DNA from: Diplonema papillatum
Taxonomy: Eukaryota; Euglenozoa; Diplonemea; Diplonemida; Diplonemidae
DNA: 64,000 nucleotides
Assembly (NCBI GenBank): GCA_030068145.1
Contig: JAPJBO010000884.1
Span: 30,416-94,415 of the forward strand
Direction of reading: 5' to 3'
Shown here: in pieces, positions 53,664 through 63,900 of the stretch
How positions within the stretch are numbered: the stretch's first letter is position 1
Layout: each line of letters opens with the position of its first letter
Notes under the pieces: generated by a model
The model's database searches: none
The model's input: only the letters and a program-made list of their open reading frames with translations
Told to the model about the DNA's origin: nothing
Position numbers and translations under genes: made by a program

Positions 53664-54594
53664 AGGCATAGCGGTCAAACGATTCGCATTATCGCACGGA
53701 CCTCCTCCTGAGGACCTGTACGCTGTCTGCATACACCACCATCAGCAGCACGTGCGCACTACGAGTAGTAGCTACACTTAGGTAGTACGTGTCTACGTAT
53801 GCATGCATGCGCGCGTACACTGTACCACAACGTATGCACAGAGGTATGCTATGTGCCGGTATCACCATGATACCGGCATCAGCAACCTCATCACGAGCTC
53901 GCGCATCTGCTACTGCAGAGCAACGTATGCTACGTGGTGCAGTGCACCTCTACCCCAAAATTATCGCATATATAGGGGCGCGTGTTCGCCGAGATCTGCG
54001 CGAAGGACGCGAGCCGAGCGGATGACCCCGCTGTCGTGCCCCTCCACGCCCAGGCCGAGCACCTGCACGGGCTCGTCAAGTGGGACCAGCACCCGGCCGC
54101 CGTCGCGCTGTAAAGCCGAGCCACCGGCGCGCTGCGGGGGGGAGTCTGCGTTCATCCGGTGCCGCGCCGCCTCGTTTCTGGGCGAGATGCTCCTCGTCGA
54201 GCTGTCGACGACCATCTCGTCGCAGTTCCGCACTGCAGACGAAGGAGAAGGCCCCCGGCCGCTCGGGGTTTCGTCCCTGCACGCGCTGTACAACCACCTC
54301 CAGGCTGTCGTGCTTTCCGTCGAGCGGACGTCTGTGGGGGTTCTGCCGGCTTCGCCGCTCGCGTTGATCCTGTACGTGCAGGCCATAATACTGTATTTGC
54401 CCAGGTTTTAATCGTGCGATAATGCGAATGAAACTTCTCAACCCCCCCCTCCATCCCCAAGCCTCTACCGGTCAACCGGAGACTTTAAAATACCGACCTT
54501 CTAATCCACAAATATCGCTAGAAAATGCGATGGCTGGCGCCAAAATTCCAAATGCGATAGTATGCCATGCGAATCGTTTGACCGCTAGGAGCCT
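53664..54594. mobile_element. MITE family 1 carrying a captured gene-like segment
   Basis: Left end AGGCATAGCGGTCAAACG, right end CGAATCGTTTGACCGCTAGG. Inside the right end are reverse-complement pieces of the 218-bp MITE interior (TACTGTATTTGCCCAGG near 54388, GGCGCCAAAATTCCAAATGC near 54538). Between the MITE parts lies a GC-rich block (about 53975-54390) with codon-like composition, unlike the AT-rich MITE, so host DNA appears to have been picked up. Confidence 0.7.
53975..54390 (+). pseudogene. Captured GC-rich coding-like segment
   Basis: Plus-strand reading gives a hydrophobic, protein-like stretch (AASFLGEMLLVELSTTI, then LHALYNHLQAVVLSVERTS) ending near 54390. The part before about 54110 reads as protein in a different frame (LHGLVKWDQHPAAVAL then stop), so a frameshift separates them. 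The minus strand is also open for 141 codons and the coding strand is not certain. No family recognised. Confidence 0.4.
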
Positions 54595-54599
54595 ACGGC

Positions 54600-55273
54600 G
54601 ATGAAGTAACCCTTGTCAATGCCGCCCAACGACTGCGACAAACGTGCATATAAGTCGAACTTTGAGTGCGTGAGCCCCTCCGAAGAAAGGTCCATCACAC
54701 TAATTCCAGGCTATTTAGCCCGGTTATCTGGGTCGCGTCCCCCTCCTTCTCCTGGTCGCCTGGTCTTGCGTCTTGCTGGTCCGTCGGCTGGTCGCGAGCA
54801 ATTACACCTTGCCTCAGGATCGACTGACCCATCCTTTGGGAGCTGTACACTCCCTTTACCACTCAGAAGCAGAAACTACTCAGAAGGTGTCATGGGGGGG
54901 CCTTCACGTGGCGACACTGTTGACCGCACCTTAATTGAGTCGCGGTCGCCGATCCCCCAACCGCCAGCATCATGTACTTGATGCGACGCGGAACAAGTGC
55001 TGACAGCACCGCCCGGCGAATAGAGGGCCACAAAAGTGGCAATCGGTGCTTAGCAGCCAATGGCCTGATGGCTGAGTGCACACCTAAGCAGGGCTGCATC
55101 CTCGTGTTGTGCCGTGTGTATAAGGCTTCGTGCAGTTCACAATAGGCGCAAACTTTCTCGACAGTGATTGGACAGTCGGGATGCCGGGGGCGGGTCTTCA
55201 TGCAGCAGAGAAAAGTAAAGCAAGACCTGCCCCCTGCGCCTGCTGTCTCCGGCTGCTTCGGCAGACGACACAT
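54600..55273. other. No gene recognised
   Basis: Unique-looking DNA between the MITE and the first TAC array. A 122-codon plus-strand frame (54613-54981) has no recognised motif. Confidence 0.35.
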
Positions 55274-55734
<461 letters not shown>

Positions 55735-58700
55735 GTGGTTTACCGTGGGAATTGGAGCAAAGCGCATGGCAGGATGAGCACCCACCCAAACCAACACCAG
55801 AAGAGTTTTGGGAGGAGGCGGGGTTTCAAGTAGACAGTCACTCTGGCAAAACTAAAAGACCCAGCAGGATCAAAGAATGTCAGTCACACCTTCCTCTTTC
55901 TTTTTTCTCTACCTCCTTTTTCGGTAAAGCACACGAACACCCACGACACGAGAAAACACGCGACACGCTTCCCTTTTCTCTTTTTTCGCTGATGTCGGGA
56001 TGAGAGACCGGAGGACGAGCGATGTGTGGCGGGACCTCGGGTGCGGTCAGCGCGCCGAGGACGTGATCCTCGAGCTCCAGCTCGAGTATGTTGTTCCGGG
56101 GCACGCGTTCGGGTCCGACTGCGTGTGCGCGTTGGAGAGTCGGTTCGAGCCCTTGCGGGAGTGGCTCTACGTCGCAGAGTCGCTCGAGGGGTGGCGTGGT
56201 CGCCGTCAGTTCGTGTCGTTGGGAGAGCTGTTGCTGCGGGAACTGCGCATCGAGTTCGTGTGCGCCCGCGAGGGGTTCTCGCGGAAGGAGTTCCAGATGC
56301 AATTGCAGCTGGAGAGCGAGGACGCGCTGGACAGGGCGGCGGCTGGGCTCTGGTGGGAGCGCCGCCAGTCGGTCAGCGGGGCACCGCCTTCCGAGGAGAG
56401 GCCGCGCAGGCGGAGGAGGCGTATCCCTCCCGCGGTTCGGCGCCGTCGCAAGCGCGACCAGGGCGAAGCGGTGACGCCTCCGCGGCAGCCCGACCTTACG
56501 AACGCTCCCCTCCTCCCTCCCCGACCAACCGACAACCAGTCAACCAACCCCACGGGAATGGTCATTGACGAACACCAGCGAGGCACTGCCTCTTCGTCTG
56601 ACACCCGTGCCACAGCCCGCACTTCCCCGAATGCAGGGGGACCCTTAGCGCAGCGACTCAGCGCGGATTCAGGTTCGCAGAGCGACGCAGCGCGAGGCCC
56701 CGCAGGCGCAACGACCTGCGGTTACGCGGCGCATGACATCGGCCACAGCGGTGGTGTTGGGTGTGACAACTCATGCCCCGATGCGCAGCGACCCGGTCCG
56801 GTTGGCGATTTCCCGTCAGGGGAACACGTAGCGTGCTCAGACGGTACGCTGCGACCCGGCCCGGAAGAGGACCTTTTGGGGGCGAGAAGTTTCGCGGTGG
56901 GTGAGTGGAGTCCTGCCCTCGGGATGGCACCCAGGGTGGTAGATGGGCTAGGCCCTTTTTCGCTGCCAACCCCTGTGCAACCAGGGATGGCACCGCTAGG
57001 TGTCACGGGGTTCGCCCCTTCTATTTTTGGTATGTGGGAGGCCGGCGCTCCTTTTAATTCTTCCCTGAATGCTTTGAATGTGCCGGCCTTTGCAGGAGGA
57101 GCGCCTTCTCCAGGGGGGTTTTTCCCCATGACTTCCGCGCTTCAGAGCGTTCCGGAGTACAGGGTGGCAGATCTGCTGCCCGCCGAAGAGTTACCCGCTC
57201 CGCCAGCCGTGCCCGCCTCTGGGTTTGCAGCATTGCCGCCGCACGTAGGGGATGATCTGGCTCCGCTGAGCGACGTTGTGGGCCGTCGGGTCCACGGCTT
57301 TACCCGACGTGCGCATAACACGCGTCTTCCACAGTCGCAGGCGGAAAAGGAGGCACCTCTCCACGTGGCGGCGGTGCCGGCCATGGACACGGAGGCGCTC
57401 CGGCTCAGGATGAAACCTGACGTACGCGTCAGATTTGACTCGGTCTGGAACGCCACGTTTTCCCCCGTTCGTGGCGCGAAAGAAGGAAACTCTTCCGAGG
57501 GCCAGCAGAGGAGGAGTCACCTCATGCACTCCCACGCGTCTGAGCTCGTCAGGCTTGGCATCGCGTCGCCTTCCGACACGCCGGGTACTTTCCGCAACGT
57601 GCCTTTTACGGTTGTGGAAGACAAGGCGGGCCGCCTGCGCCAACGGTTCATTCTGTGGACGCAGGAGGCTAACGACTTGCTGAGCCGCCAAGGCTACGTG
57701 GCTCAGGTACCATTGGGCCACGTCTCCGGGTATCTCGACGTAGTCGAGTCCGAGTGCGCCACAACGCGTGATTTGCGTTGTGGCTTTTATCAAGTCGAAG
57801 TCCCGGAGGAGGCTCGAAAGAACTTCGGTTTCCTCGATGAACAAGGCAATGCCTACGTCCTAAATAGGCTGCCGATGGGACACTCGTGTGCACCAGAGCT
57901 GATGCACACGCTAACAGCAACGTTAGCAAGTCACCCAGACTTCGTTGGGCCTGAATTCACGGCCGACGGGGTAACAGTCCATGCCTGGGTGGACAACATT
58001 CGTATAAGTGGGTCCCGTGCCGCAGTGCTCTGCCAGACCGAGGAACTTGATCGGCTGGCCGCACGGGTCCATGCTTCTTGGAAGCCCGAGGATAGCAACG
58101 ACGCTTCCTCGGGCTACGATTTTATAGGGGTCACTTTTGACCACGGTCGGAAGACCGTCTCTCCTGCGGCTCGTCTGATCGAAAAGATCCGGGCCGTGGA
58201 TTTGTCTAGCCCCACCGCCGGCGATTTAGAATCGCTCGGCGGTCGCCTGCTCCATGCGAGCGCAGTCGTGAACGCGTTCCCCGGCTCGTTCTGGTTCGCC
58301 GTCAAGTTCTTGCGACGGATAACGAACGGCCTCAACAAGGGGACCCGCACCCAATCAGAGACTGTGCTTGTGCCGGCCTCCGTACGGAGAGATTTGCGAT
58401 CGTGGGTTGATTCTGTCGATGTGAACAGAAGGTTCACGCGTCCGTCCACGAACCGTCCGTACGCGGTCTACGTGGACGCTTCCTTGCTGGGGTGGGGCGC
58501 TGTCCTGGTTGACCGGCAGACAGCAGAGCTGACCGTGTTGGGTGGCACATGGACCGAGCAGGAAGCTCGGCACCACATCAACACGCTAGAAGCACTGGCT
58601 CTGAAGAGAGCCGTGGATGCGCTACCCCCGTCAGTATTAGGTAGCGCAGTCGACGTTCATGTCGACAACACTACCGTAGTCGGGGTGGCACGAAAGAAGA

Positions 58701-59221
58701 ACTGCATGCTGAACAAATCATTGAATGACGCAGTTGTGCACGCGTTGACTCGACTACGGGATTTGAAATGTTCCTGGTCCATCTCGTGGATCAGCACGAA
58801 GGAGAACCCGGCCGATGTCCCTTCAAGAGTCGCCCTTGCTGCTGACGCCTCGGAAGAGGATCGACAGCGACTTGTACTTGCGGTGAGGGCATTCTTTACT
58901 CGCGGGGGGGCAGGTGGCGTGACGTCGTCCCAGCGGCGATCATAGCTTGCCTCATGGTCGGTGTTCTTCCCCTTCGTTTGTTCTTTATGTGAGTTCCATC
59001 CTGACTGGTTTTTCACCGTTCTCTTTCGATTGGAGTGGCCAGGGCGAAACGGGACGATCCCGTCAAGTGGGAGAGACCCACAACGAAACAGATCCGAGCA
59101 AGCGGAAAAAAGAGCCCAGGCCGAGGGAGGGAGGGTGTGCTGCCAGAGAAACGCCAGACAACGACTGCAGCTCCCGCCTCAGAACGAGGGCGATGATGCC
59201 AGAAGAAGCCAGCCACAACTC

Positions 59222-59222
<1 letters not shown>
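55735..59222 (+). mobile_element. RT element 1 between TAC arrays, no recombinase seen
   Basis: Occupies exactly the interval between two TAC arrays. Its left terminus (TTTACCGTGGGAATTGGAGC, then AAAGCGCATGGCAGGATGAGC) resembles that of element 2 (59303), and its right terminus (GCCAGCCACAACTCC before TAC) resembles that of element 2 (GCTAGCTGCCAATTCC before CTAC). A 265-bp leader contains the dispersed GATCAAAGAATGTCAGTC word. Only one long ORF is present. No repeat of the left terminus is found in the 275 bp after it, so split direct repeats are absent or lost. Confidence 0.75.
56000..58945 (+). CDS. Polyprotein with reverse transcriptase and RNase H (element 1)
   Basis: 981 codons, ATG at 56000, TAG at 58943. 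Residues 1-150 are a gag-like or unknown region ending in a very Arg-rich patch (RPRRRRRR). Residues 160-440 are low-complexity Gly/Pro/Ala-rich. The RT domain lies at about 450-720, with ATTRDLRCGFYQVEV (first catalytic Asp), LNRLPMGHSCAPELMHTL and HAWVDNIRISG. The second position of the usual DD pair is Asn. The RNase H domain (about 810-950) retains all four acids: YVDASLLGWGA, INTLEALAL, VHVDNTTVVG and NPADVPSRV. The fused RT-RH and the LPMGHS block resemble those of DIRS-superclass elements (Ngaro/VIPER type), an assignment by motif only. The ORF is intact, so the copy may be young. No integrase or tyrosine recombinase is encoded. Confidence 0.85.
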   Translation: MRDRRTSDVWRDLGCGQRAEDVILELQLEYVVPGHAFGSDCVCALESRFEPLREWLYVAESLEGWRGRRQFVSLGELLLRELRIEFVCAREGFSRKEFQMQLQLESEDALDRAAAGLWWERRQSVSGAPPSEERPRRRRRRIPPAVRRRRKRDQGEAVTPPRQPDLTNAPLLPPRPTDNQSTNPTGMVIDEHQRGTASSSDTRATARTSPNAGGPLAQRLSADSGSQSDAARGPAGATTCGYAAHDIGHSGGVGCDNSCPDAQRPGPVGDFPSGEHVACSDGTLRPGPEEDLLGARSFAVGEWSPALGMAPRVVDGLGPFSLPTPVQPGMAPLGVTGFAPSIFGMWEAGAPFNSSLNALNVPAFAGGAPSPGGFFPMTSALQSVPEYRVADLLPAEELPAPPAVPASGFAALPPHVGDDLAPLSDVVGRRVHGFTRRAHNTRLPQSQAEKEAPLHVAAVPAMDTEALRLRMKPDVRVRFDSVWNATFSPVRGAKEGNSSEGQQRRSHLMHSHASELVRLGIASPSDTPGTFRNVPFTVVEDKAGRLRQRFILWTQEANDLLSRQGYVAQVPLGHVSGYLDVVESECATTRDLRCGFYQVEVPEEARKNFGFLDEQGNAYVLNRLPMGHSCAPELMHTLTATLASHPDFVGPEFTADGVTVHAWVDNIRISGSRAAVLCQTEELDRLAARVHASWKPEDSNDASSGYDFIGVTFDHGRKTVSPAARLIEKIRAVDLSSPTAGDLESLGGRLLHASAVVNAFPGSFWFAVKFLRRITNGLNKGTRTQSETVLVPASVRRDLRSWVDSVDVNRRFTRPSTNRPYAVYVDASLLGWGAVLVDRQTAELTVLGGTWTEQEARHHINTLEALALKRAVDALPPSVLGSAVDVHVDNTTVVGVARKKNCMLNKSLNDAVVHALTRLRDLKCSWSISWISTKENPADVPSRVALAADASEEDRQRLVLAVRAFFTRGGAGGVTSSQRRS

Positions 59223-59305
<83 letters not shown>
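59222..59305. repeat. (TAC)n array 2, about 27 units
   Basis: Pure TAC repeat separating elements 1 and 2. Both elements end flush against it. Confidence 0.98.
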
Positions 59306-59423
59306 TAGTACACGGTAGGAACTGGAGCAAAGCGCATGGCAGGATGAGCACACCACCCGAGCCTACAACAGGAGACTTCGGGTGGGCTGAGGTGGGTCTT
59401 CTGAGACTGAATTCTTCTTCTTC
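59303..59423 (+). repeat. Split direct repeat A1
   Basis: 121 bp from CTTTAGTACACGGTAGGAAC to GAATTCTTCTTCTTC. Repeats at 63542-63662 at a fixed offset of 4239 bp. It includes the ATG of the gag-like ORF (59344). Confidence 0.95.
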
Positions 59424-60435
59424 TATGCCTAATGATCCCCGCGCGTCCGTTTTTGACAAGCAGTCCACATCGGGCTACCAGGGATGGACGCTGCCGAAGG
59501 AGTTCTCTCTGTCGTTCACAGAGTTAGTAGGAAAGCCGTTTCCGAGGCGGTACATTGTCCTCTCGGACTTGAGCGGGTGGATCATGCACTTCTTCGGCGG
59601 TCTACCGGAGGAGCAGCAACTGCTTTCCGCGAAGGCCGTGGTTCGGGATCTCCTGGACGTGGACGAAGGGAGTGACTTGGACGGGAAAGTGGAGGCGCTA
59701 GAATCGTGGAAGGTGGCAGCCCTGCTCGCCGATGCGTCGCTGGTTAACCCGCGCGTTCTGAAGCTTGCGATGAAAGCTAGTTCGAAGTGGAAAGCCGGCG
59801 CACCGGATCTCAGGCGCCCGGACGGGGACGACGATCAAGATGTACCCCGCCCACCTACGCCGCCGCGGACTCCTCCGATTTCTCCTAGGCGGGCTGCCGT
59901 CGACGATGGCGCAGCTCTGCGATTGGAGCTCGGGGCCCTTCGCCAGGCGGTGGCGGAGCTGCAGGGCGTAAAGAAGGGCGCACCTTCGGAGTCGACTCTT
60001 CGTTCGTTCGTGGCTGAGGCAAAGAACGTGTTGGACTGGAAGGGACAGATGGCCGTTGACCCGGAGACGCTAGTCCGGGACCTTGACGTGGCGTATGTTG
60101 CTGGGAGGCGGCATTTGCCAGGTGGGGACCTGCTCCACGACGTCTTTACCAGGCTCAAGTGCTGGTTGATTTCGGCGGCGACGACAGACGGCTGGGAAAG
60201 CTGCCCCGAACAGGTGAGGCTCGGCAACGACCTTCTCCTTGACCTCCGTGCACAGCGCGTCTACGTCGAGGAGGGGATAAGCCGAAAGTCCGTCATGCGT
60301 GGTCTCCAGCAATTGACGGATGATCCGTTCGACAAGGTCGTGGCCGGGATTCGAGGACAACGGGAAAAGACGGAGCGTCCGAGGCGGCAGTACAAGAAGT
60401 CGCAGGGAAACGGAAAGGCCGGAGGAAAACATTGA
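59344..60435 (+). CDS. Gag-like ORF of element 2
   Basis: 363 codons, ATG inside repeat A1, TGA at 60433-60435. No zinc knuckle or capsid signature is recognised. The region about 155-185 is Pro/Arg-rich (PRPPTPPRTPPISPRR) and may be a hinge between two folded halves. The C-terminus is strongly basic (RPRRQYKKSQGNGKAGGKH), fitting nucleic-acid binding. Position as first ORF of a DIRS-superclass element suggests a particle or RNA-binding role, which is inference. The recombinase frame follows in the same reading frame directly after the stop codon. Confidence 0.7.
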   Translation: MSTPPEPTTGDFGWAEVGLLRLNSSSSMPNDPRASVFDKQSTSGYQGWTLPKEFSLSFTELVGKPFPRRYIVLSDLSGWIMHFFGGLPEEQQLLSAKAVVRDLLDVDEGSDLDGKVEALESWKVAALLADASLVNPRVLKLAMKASSKWKAGAPDLRRPDGDDDQDVPRPPTPPRTPPISPRRAAVDDGAALRLELGALRQAVAELQGVKKGAPSESTLRSFVAEAKNVLDWKGQMAVDPETLVRDLDVAYVAGRRHLPGGDLLHDVFTRLKCWLISAATTDGWESCPEQVRLGNDLLLDLRAQRVYVEEGISRKSVMRGLQQLTDDPFDKVVAGIRGQREKTERPRRQYKKSQGNGKAGGKH

Positions 60436-61659
60436 CTGGCCGTCCTCCGGCCCCAAAAACCCTTGCCAGTTACAAAGTCTGTCCATCCGGGCAAAATCAA
60501 GCAAACTCACGTCCTCACGCCCCAGATCGTGGAGCCTCGCCAGACCCTTCACGCAAGGAGAGACCTCCCTCTTCCGAAACCGCCTGGTCGTGCAAGAGCT
60601 GTGCCTGCATTGGCGCCTTCTTCGACGTTGCTGAGCGGCTGTCCGACGTTGCTGAGACCCTCCAGCGTGTCCTCTCAGGCGCCAGGGTTGGCGAGCCGTC
60701 CGCAAACAGCTTTAGGCCGCGCCATCCACAGTCTGCTGACGGGTTGGACACCTGGGCGCACGATCCGTACGGGGGAGGCGCGAGTGACGGTGCCGCAGGC
60801 GGAAGCGCGCTTGACGGCACTCGCGCAGACGATCTGGGCCGAGACCACCCTCCAGGAGCGCCGTGGCTTGTGGCGTCGGCTCCAGGCCTGGACATCGGAG
60901 CGCGGCCTCCTGATCGATGCGAATGTCGCGTGTGTCTTTCTGGCGGCTACGGGCGTGAGGCCCCAAGGGCTACTCACGTATGCGAAGTCTCTGTCGGCGG
61001 TATTTGGGTCGATGGGCCTCGACAACAGTCCCCTGCGTGTGCTCTCTTCGGCACTGCGCAATACGGGCGCGGCAGTTCCCCTGTGCCAAGCTACCCCGGT
61101 AAAGAAGCAGACCCTCCTTTCGTGGGCGGAGGGCCAGCCGGCCACGATCAGGCTCGGGGTTTTTCTGTGTTGGAAGGCGGCAGCCCGTTGGGGGGAGGTA
61201 GCGTCGCTGTCGTCGCACCAGTTCCTGCTTGTTACGGCGGAGGAAGTCATCGTCGACTGGATGCAGACGCCAAAGGGCCGCCGCCGCAACCCCTTCAGAG
61301 CGTCGAGGTTCACTGTCGTGAAGGGGCACCTGACCGCCGAGATTGCGGCCCTCTATCAGGTCTGTGCGCCGTTCCGGCAGCTCTCGGCGATGACGGCAAC
61401 GACCTTGGACGCTACCTGGGCCCGGACCCCGACGATGAACGGGTTCTCCGCCCACTCGATCAAGAGAGGGGCGATGACGCACCTCTTCGCGCTGATGGCA
61501 CGCGGGGAACCGATCTCGCCGTACCTCGTCGATCGCCTGGGCAAGCACGAGGAGAAGGGCGGCCCGGGGACGCTATCCGACATGACGATTCGGTACGGCG
61601 GTGGCCTCGTCGACATGGCACGCGCCCTGGAGACGGGGAAGGTCACGATCTTTCTGTGA
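60436..61659 (+). CDS. Tyrosine recombinase of element 2
   Basis: The frame continues in phase after the TGA of the gag-like ORF and ends in TGA at 61657-61659. There is no in-frame ATG before the catalytic domain, so expression probably needs readthrough, an upstream start or a spliced message. The N-terminal third is a Pro/Ala-rich linker. The core domain begins near LAQTIWAETTLQERR. Box I Arg lies in AARWGEVASL (codon 61186). The box II His is in AHSIKRGAMTHL (codon 61453), with Lys then Arg where HxxR is usual. The likely nucleophile Tyr is in TIRYGGG (codon 61594). The enzyme would insert the reverse-transcribed circle by site-specific recombination, consistent with the TAC-flanked position and the absence of an integrase. 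Confidence 0.85.
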   Translation: MAVLRPQKPLPVTKSVHPGKIKQTHVLTPQIVEPRQTLHARRDLPLPKPPGRARAVPALAPSSTLLSGCPTLLRPSSVSSQAPGLASRPQTALGRAIHSLLTGWTPGRTIRTGEARVTVPQAEARLTALAQTIWAETTLQERRGLWRRLQAWTSERGLLIDANVACVFLAATGVRPQGLLTYAKSLSAVFGSMGLDNSPLRVLSSALRNTGAAVPLCQATPVKKQTLLSWAEGQPATIRLGVFLCWKAAARWGEVASLSSHQFLLVTAEEVIVDWMQTPKGRRRNPFRASRFTVVKGHLTAEIAALYQVCAPFRQLSAMTATTLDATWARTPTMNGFSAHSIKRGAMTHLFALMARGEPISPYLVDRLGKHEEKGGPGTLSDMTIRYGGGLVDMARALETGKVTIFL

Positions 61660-63328
61660 CCAGCTTCTTGCGGTCGGATGTCTTCGAGAAGTCGGGCGGG
61701 CATTCGATCACCAGACGAGGCGGCTCGACACGGCTCCCTCGGACGAAGGAAGAGAAGGAGGCTCCCCTTCACGCAGCATCCATCGACTGTATGGACGTGG
61801 AGAAGTTGAAGAATCGGATGACACCGGCGGCGCGCAAGCGTTTTGACGATACGTGGCGCCTGACGTTTTCACCGGAAACCGGCGACCTTCTACCGTCAAT
61901 GGGATCGCCTTCCCGACTCGATCCTAGACATGCGCGCGAGCTGTCCAAACACGGTATCGCCAGACGAGCGCCTGGTCCGGGCCCTCTGGTAAACGTGCCC
62001 TTCACCGTCATCGAGGAGAAGGACGGGGCGTTGCGCCAGCGATTCATTTTGTGGTCGTTCGATGGGAATCGTGTGGCCGACGCCCAGGGTTACGAAGCGC
62101 ACGTGCCATTGGGGCATGTGTCCGAGTACTTACCGCGGTACATGAGGAGTGTGGCACGACGCGGGACTTCAGAACGGGGTTCTACGCAGTGGCCATTCCT
62201 CCAGGCGCAACTCGGCTCTTCCGGTTCTGCGACGCGGAGGGCGCATGGTGGGAGTTGACACGTCTCCCCATGGGGCATTCGTGTGCCCCGGAGATAATGC
62301 ACACTCTTGCCGCCGTTTCGGCCGGGCATCCGGACTACGTGATGCCCGAGTTTGCGGAGCGCTCTGTGGTTGTCGATGTGTGGGTCGACAACATCAGATA
62401 CGCCGGAACAAAGAAGTCCGTCGTCGAAGCCACTCGACGTTTGGATCGGACCGCCTCCGACTGCGGCCTAACTTGGAAAGAGACGGATTCGCAAACTGCC
62501 TCACGGCAGTACGAGTTCATCGGAGTCCGGTGGGATCATGTGTCACACCAGGTGGCGCTGTGCCGCAAGCTCAAGCGGAAGCTGTTGGAAACGCGCTACG
62601 TGCTGGGTGCTGCGACCGTTCCGGCGCATGAGTTGGAAACCTTGGGAGGGCGCCTGCTGCACGCATCGGCCATCGCGGGGATTTTCCCCGGGTCCTTCTG
62701 GTTTTCGCTGAAGTTTCTCCGACGTGTCACCAACGCGTTGAATCGAGGAGCCAAGCTGCCGTCCGATTACGTGTCGATTTCCCCGTGCGTGCGGGCGTCT
62801 CTGCAAACCTGGATTGATTCGGTTTTGAAACCTCGCAGTCTTCCAACCGGAGCGGCGAGGCCGTCTATAACGGCCTTTGTAGATGCCAGTAAAAAAGGTT
62901 GGGGGGGCGTCCTCGTCGACTCTCGCACATCAGAGGTGACTATCCTTGGTGCGGCGTGGTCCCGCGAGGAGTCCCTCTTTCATATAAACGAGCTCGAGGC
63001 GCTGGCTTTCGAGCGTGTTCTTTTGTGCTTGCCCGATACTGTGTCTGGGGGTCGGGTTGACGTTGTCGTCGACAACACAACCGTCAAAGGAGTCGCGCGG
63101 AAAGGTGCGTGTCTGCGGAGTTCCGTGTTGAACAACGCGGTGGTTGCAGGTTTGAAGCGGGTGCAGTCCTTGAACTGCGTTATATCGGTTCGATGGGTGA
63201 GGAGTGCAGGAAATCCCGCTGATCTCCCATCCCGGGTTCCCTTGACGGCCTTCACTCCTCAGTCCGTGGCGGCGGTGACACAAGCGGTGAGGACGTTTTT
63301 CACTGGCGGAGTGGTGGATGGATTGTGA
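61660..63328 (+). pseudogene. RT-RNase H of element 2, interrupted by a frameshift
   Basis: The first part reads in a frame shifted by -1 from the recombinase (KEEKEAPLHAASIDCMD onward, matching element 1 at 57343). At about 62127 the frame must change once. The second part reads GTTRDFRTGFYAVAI, LTRLPMGHSCAPEIMHTL and VWVDNIRYAG (Asp codon 62387). RNase H follows with FVDASKKGWGG, INELEALAF, VVVDNTTVKGVA and NPADLPSRV, all four acids present. Stop at 63326-63328 lies inside repeat B1. Alignment with the intact protein of element 1 places the shift just after the VPLGHVS-Y-L segment and implies a change of one base (or two in the other direction). Ribosomal frameshifting is a less likely alternative because the shift is inside the RT domain. 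Confidence 0.85.
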
Positions 63329-63543
63329 TCTCGCCTGGTTGGCCCATTGACATGGTCAACAGGCACACTCTATCCCATTCGCTAGTTGCAAGTTATCAAG
63401 GTTCTGTCTGACTTCTCTTTCCTCCCCTTTCCGATGATGAATACTCCGGATGGCGTAGGTAGCCAAGCCCACCCTGAGTACAATGACCGAAGACCTAAGC
63501 CGAGACCGAGTGCGATGAGGCCAGAAGCTAGCTGCCAATTCCT
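63324..63543 (+). repeat. Split direct repeat B1
   Basis: 220 bp from TGTGATCTCGCCTGG to GCTAGCTGCCAATTCCT, identical in sequence as far as read to B2 at an offset of 359 bp. Its start overlaps the RT-RNase H stop codon. Confidence 0.95.
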
Positions 63544-63662
63544 TTAGTACACGGTAGGAACTGGAGCAAAGCGCATGGCAGGATGAGCACACCACCCGAG
63601 CCTACAACAGGAGACTTCGGGTGGGCTGAGGTGGGTCTTCTGAGACTGAATTCTTCTTCTTC
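63542..63662 (+). repeat. Split direct repeat A2
   Basis: Second copy of A1, joined directly to the end of B1 with one or two shared bases. It therefore represents the circle-type B-A junction. Confidence 0.95.
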
Positions 63663-63682
63663 CCGCCCTCCCTTGCCCCCAG

Positions 63683-63900
63683 TGTGATCTCGCCTGGTTG
63701 GCCCATTGACATGGTCAACAGGCACACTCTATCCCATTCGCTAGTTGCAAGTTATCAAGGTTCTGTCTGACTTCTCTTTCCTCCCCTTTCCGATGATGAA
63801 TACTCCGGATGGCGTAGGTAGCCAAGCCCACCCTGAGTACAATGACCGAAGACCTAAGCCGAGACCGAGTGCGATGAGGCCAGAAGCTAGCTGCCAATTC

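Noticed and set aside
60432-62258. 608-codon frame overlapping the recombinase
   Set aside because: Only its last part (from about 61660) is the RT N-terminal region; the rest is a shadow of the recombinase frame, whose catalytic motifs are clear.
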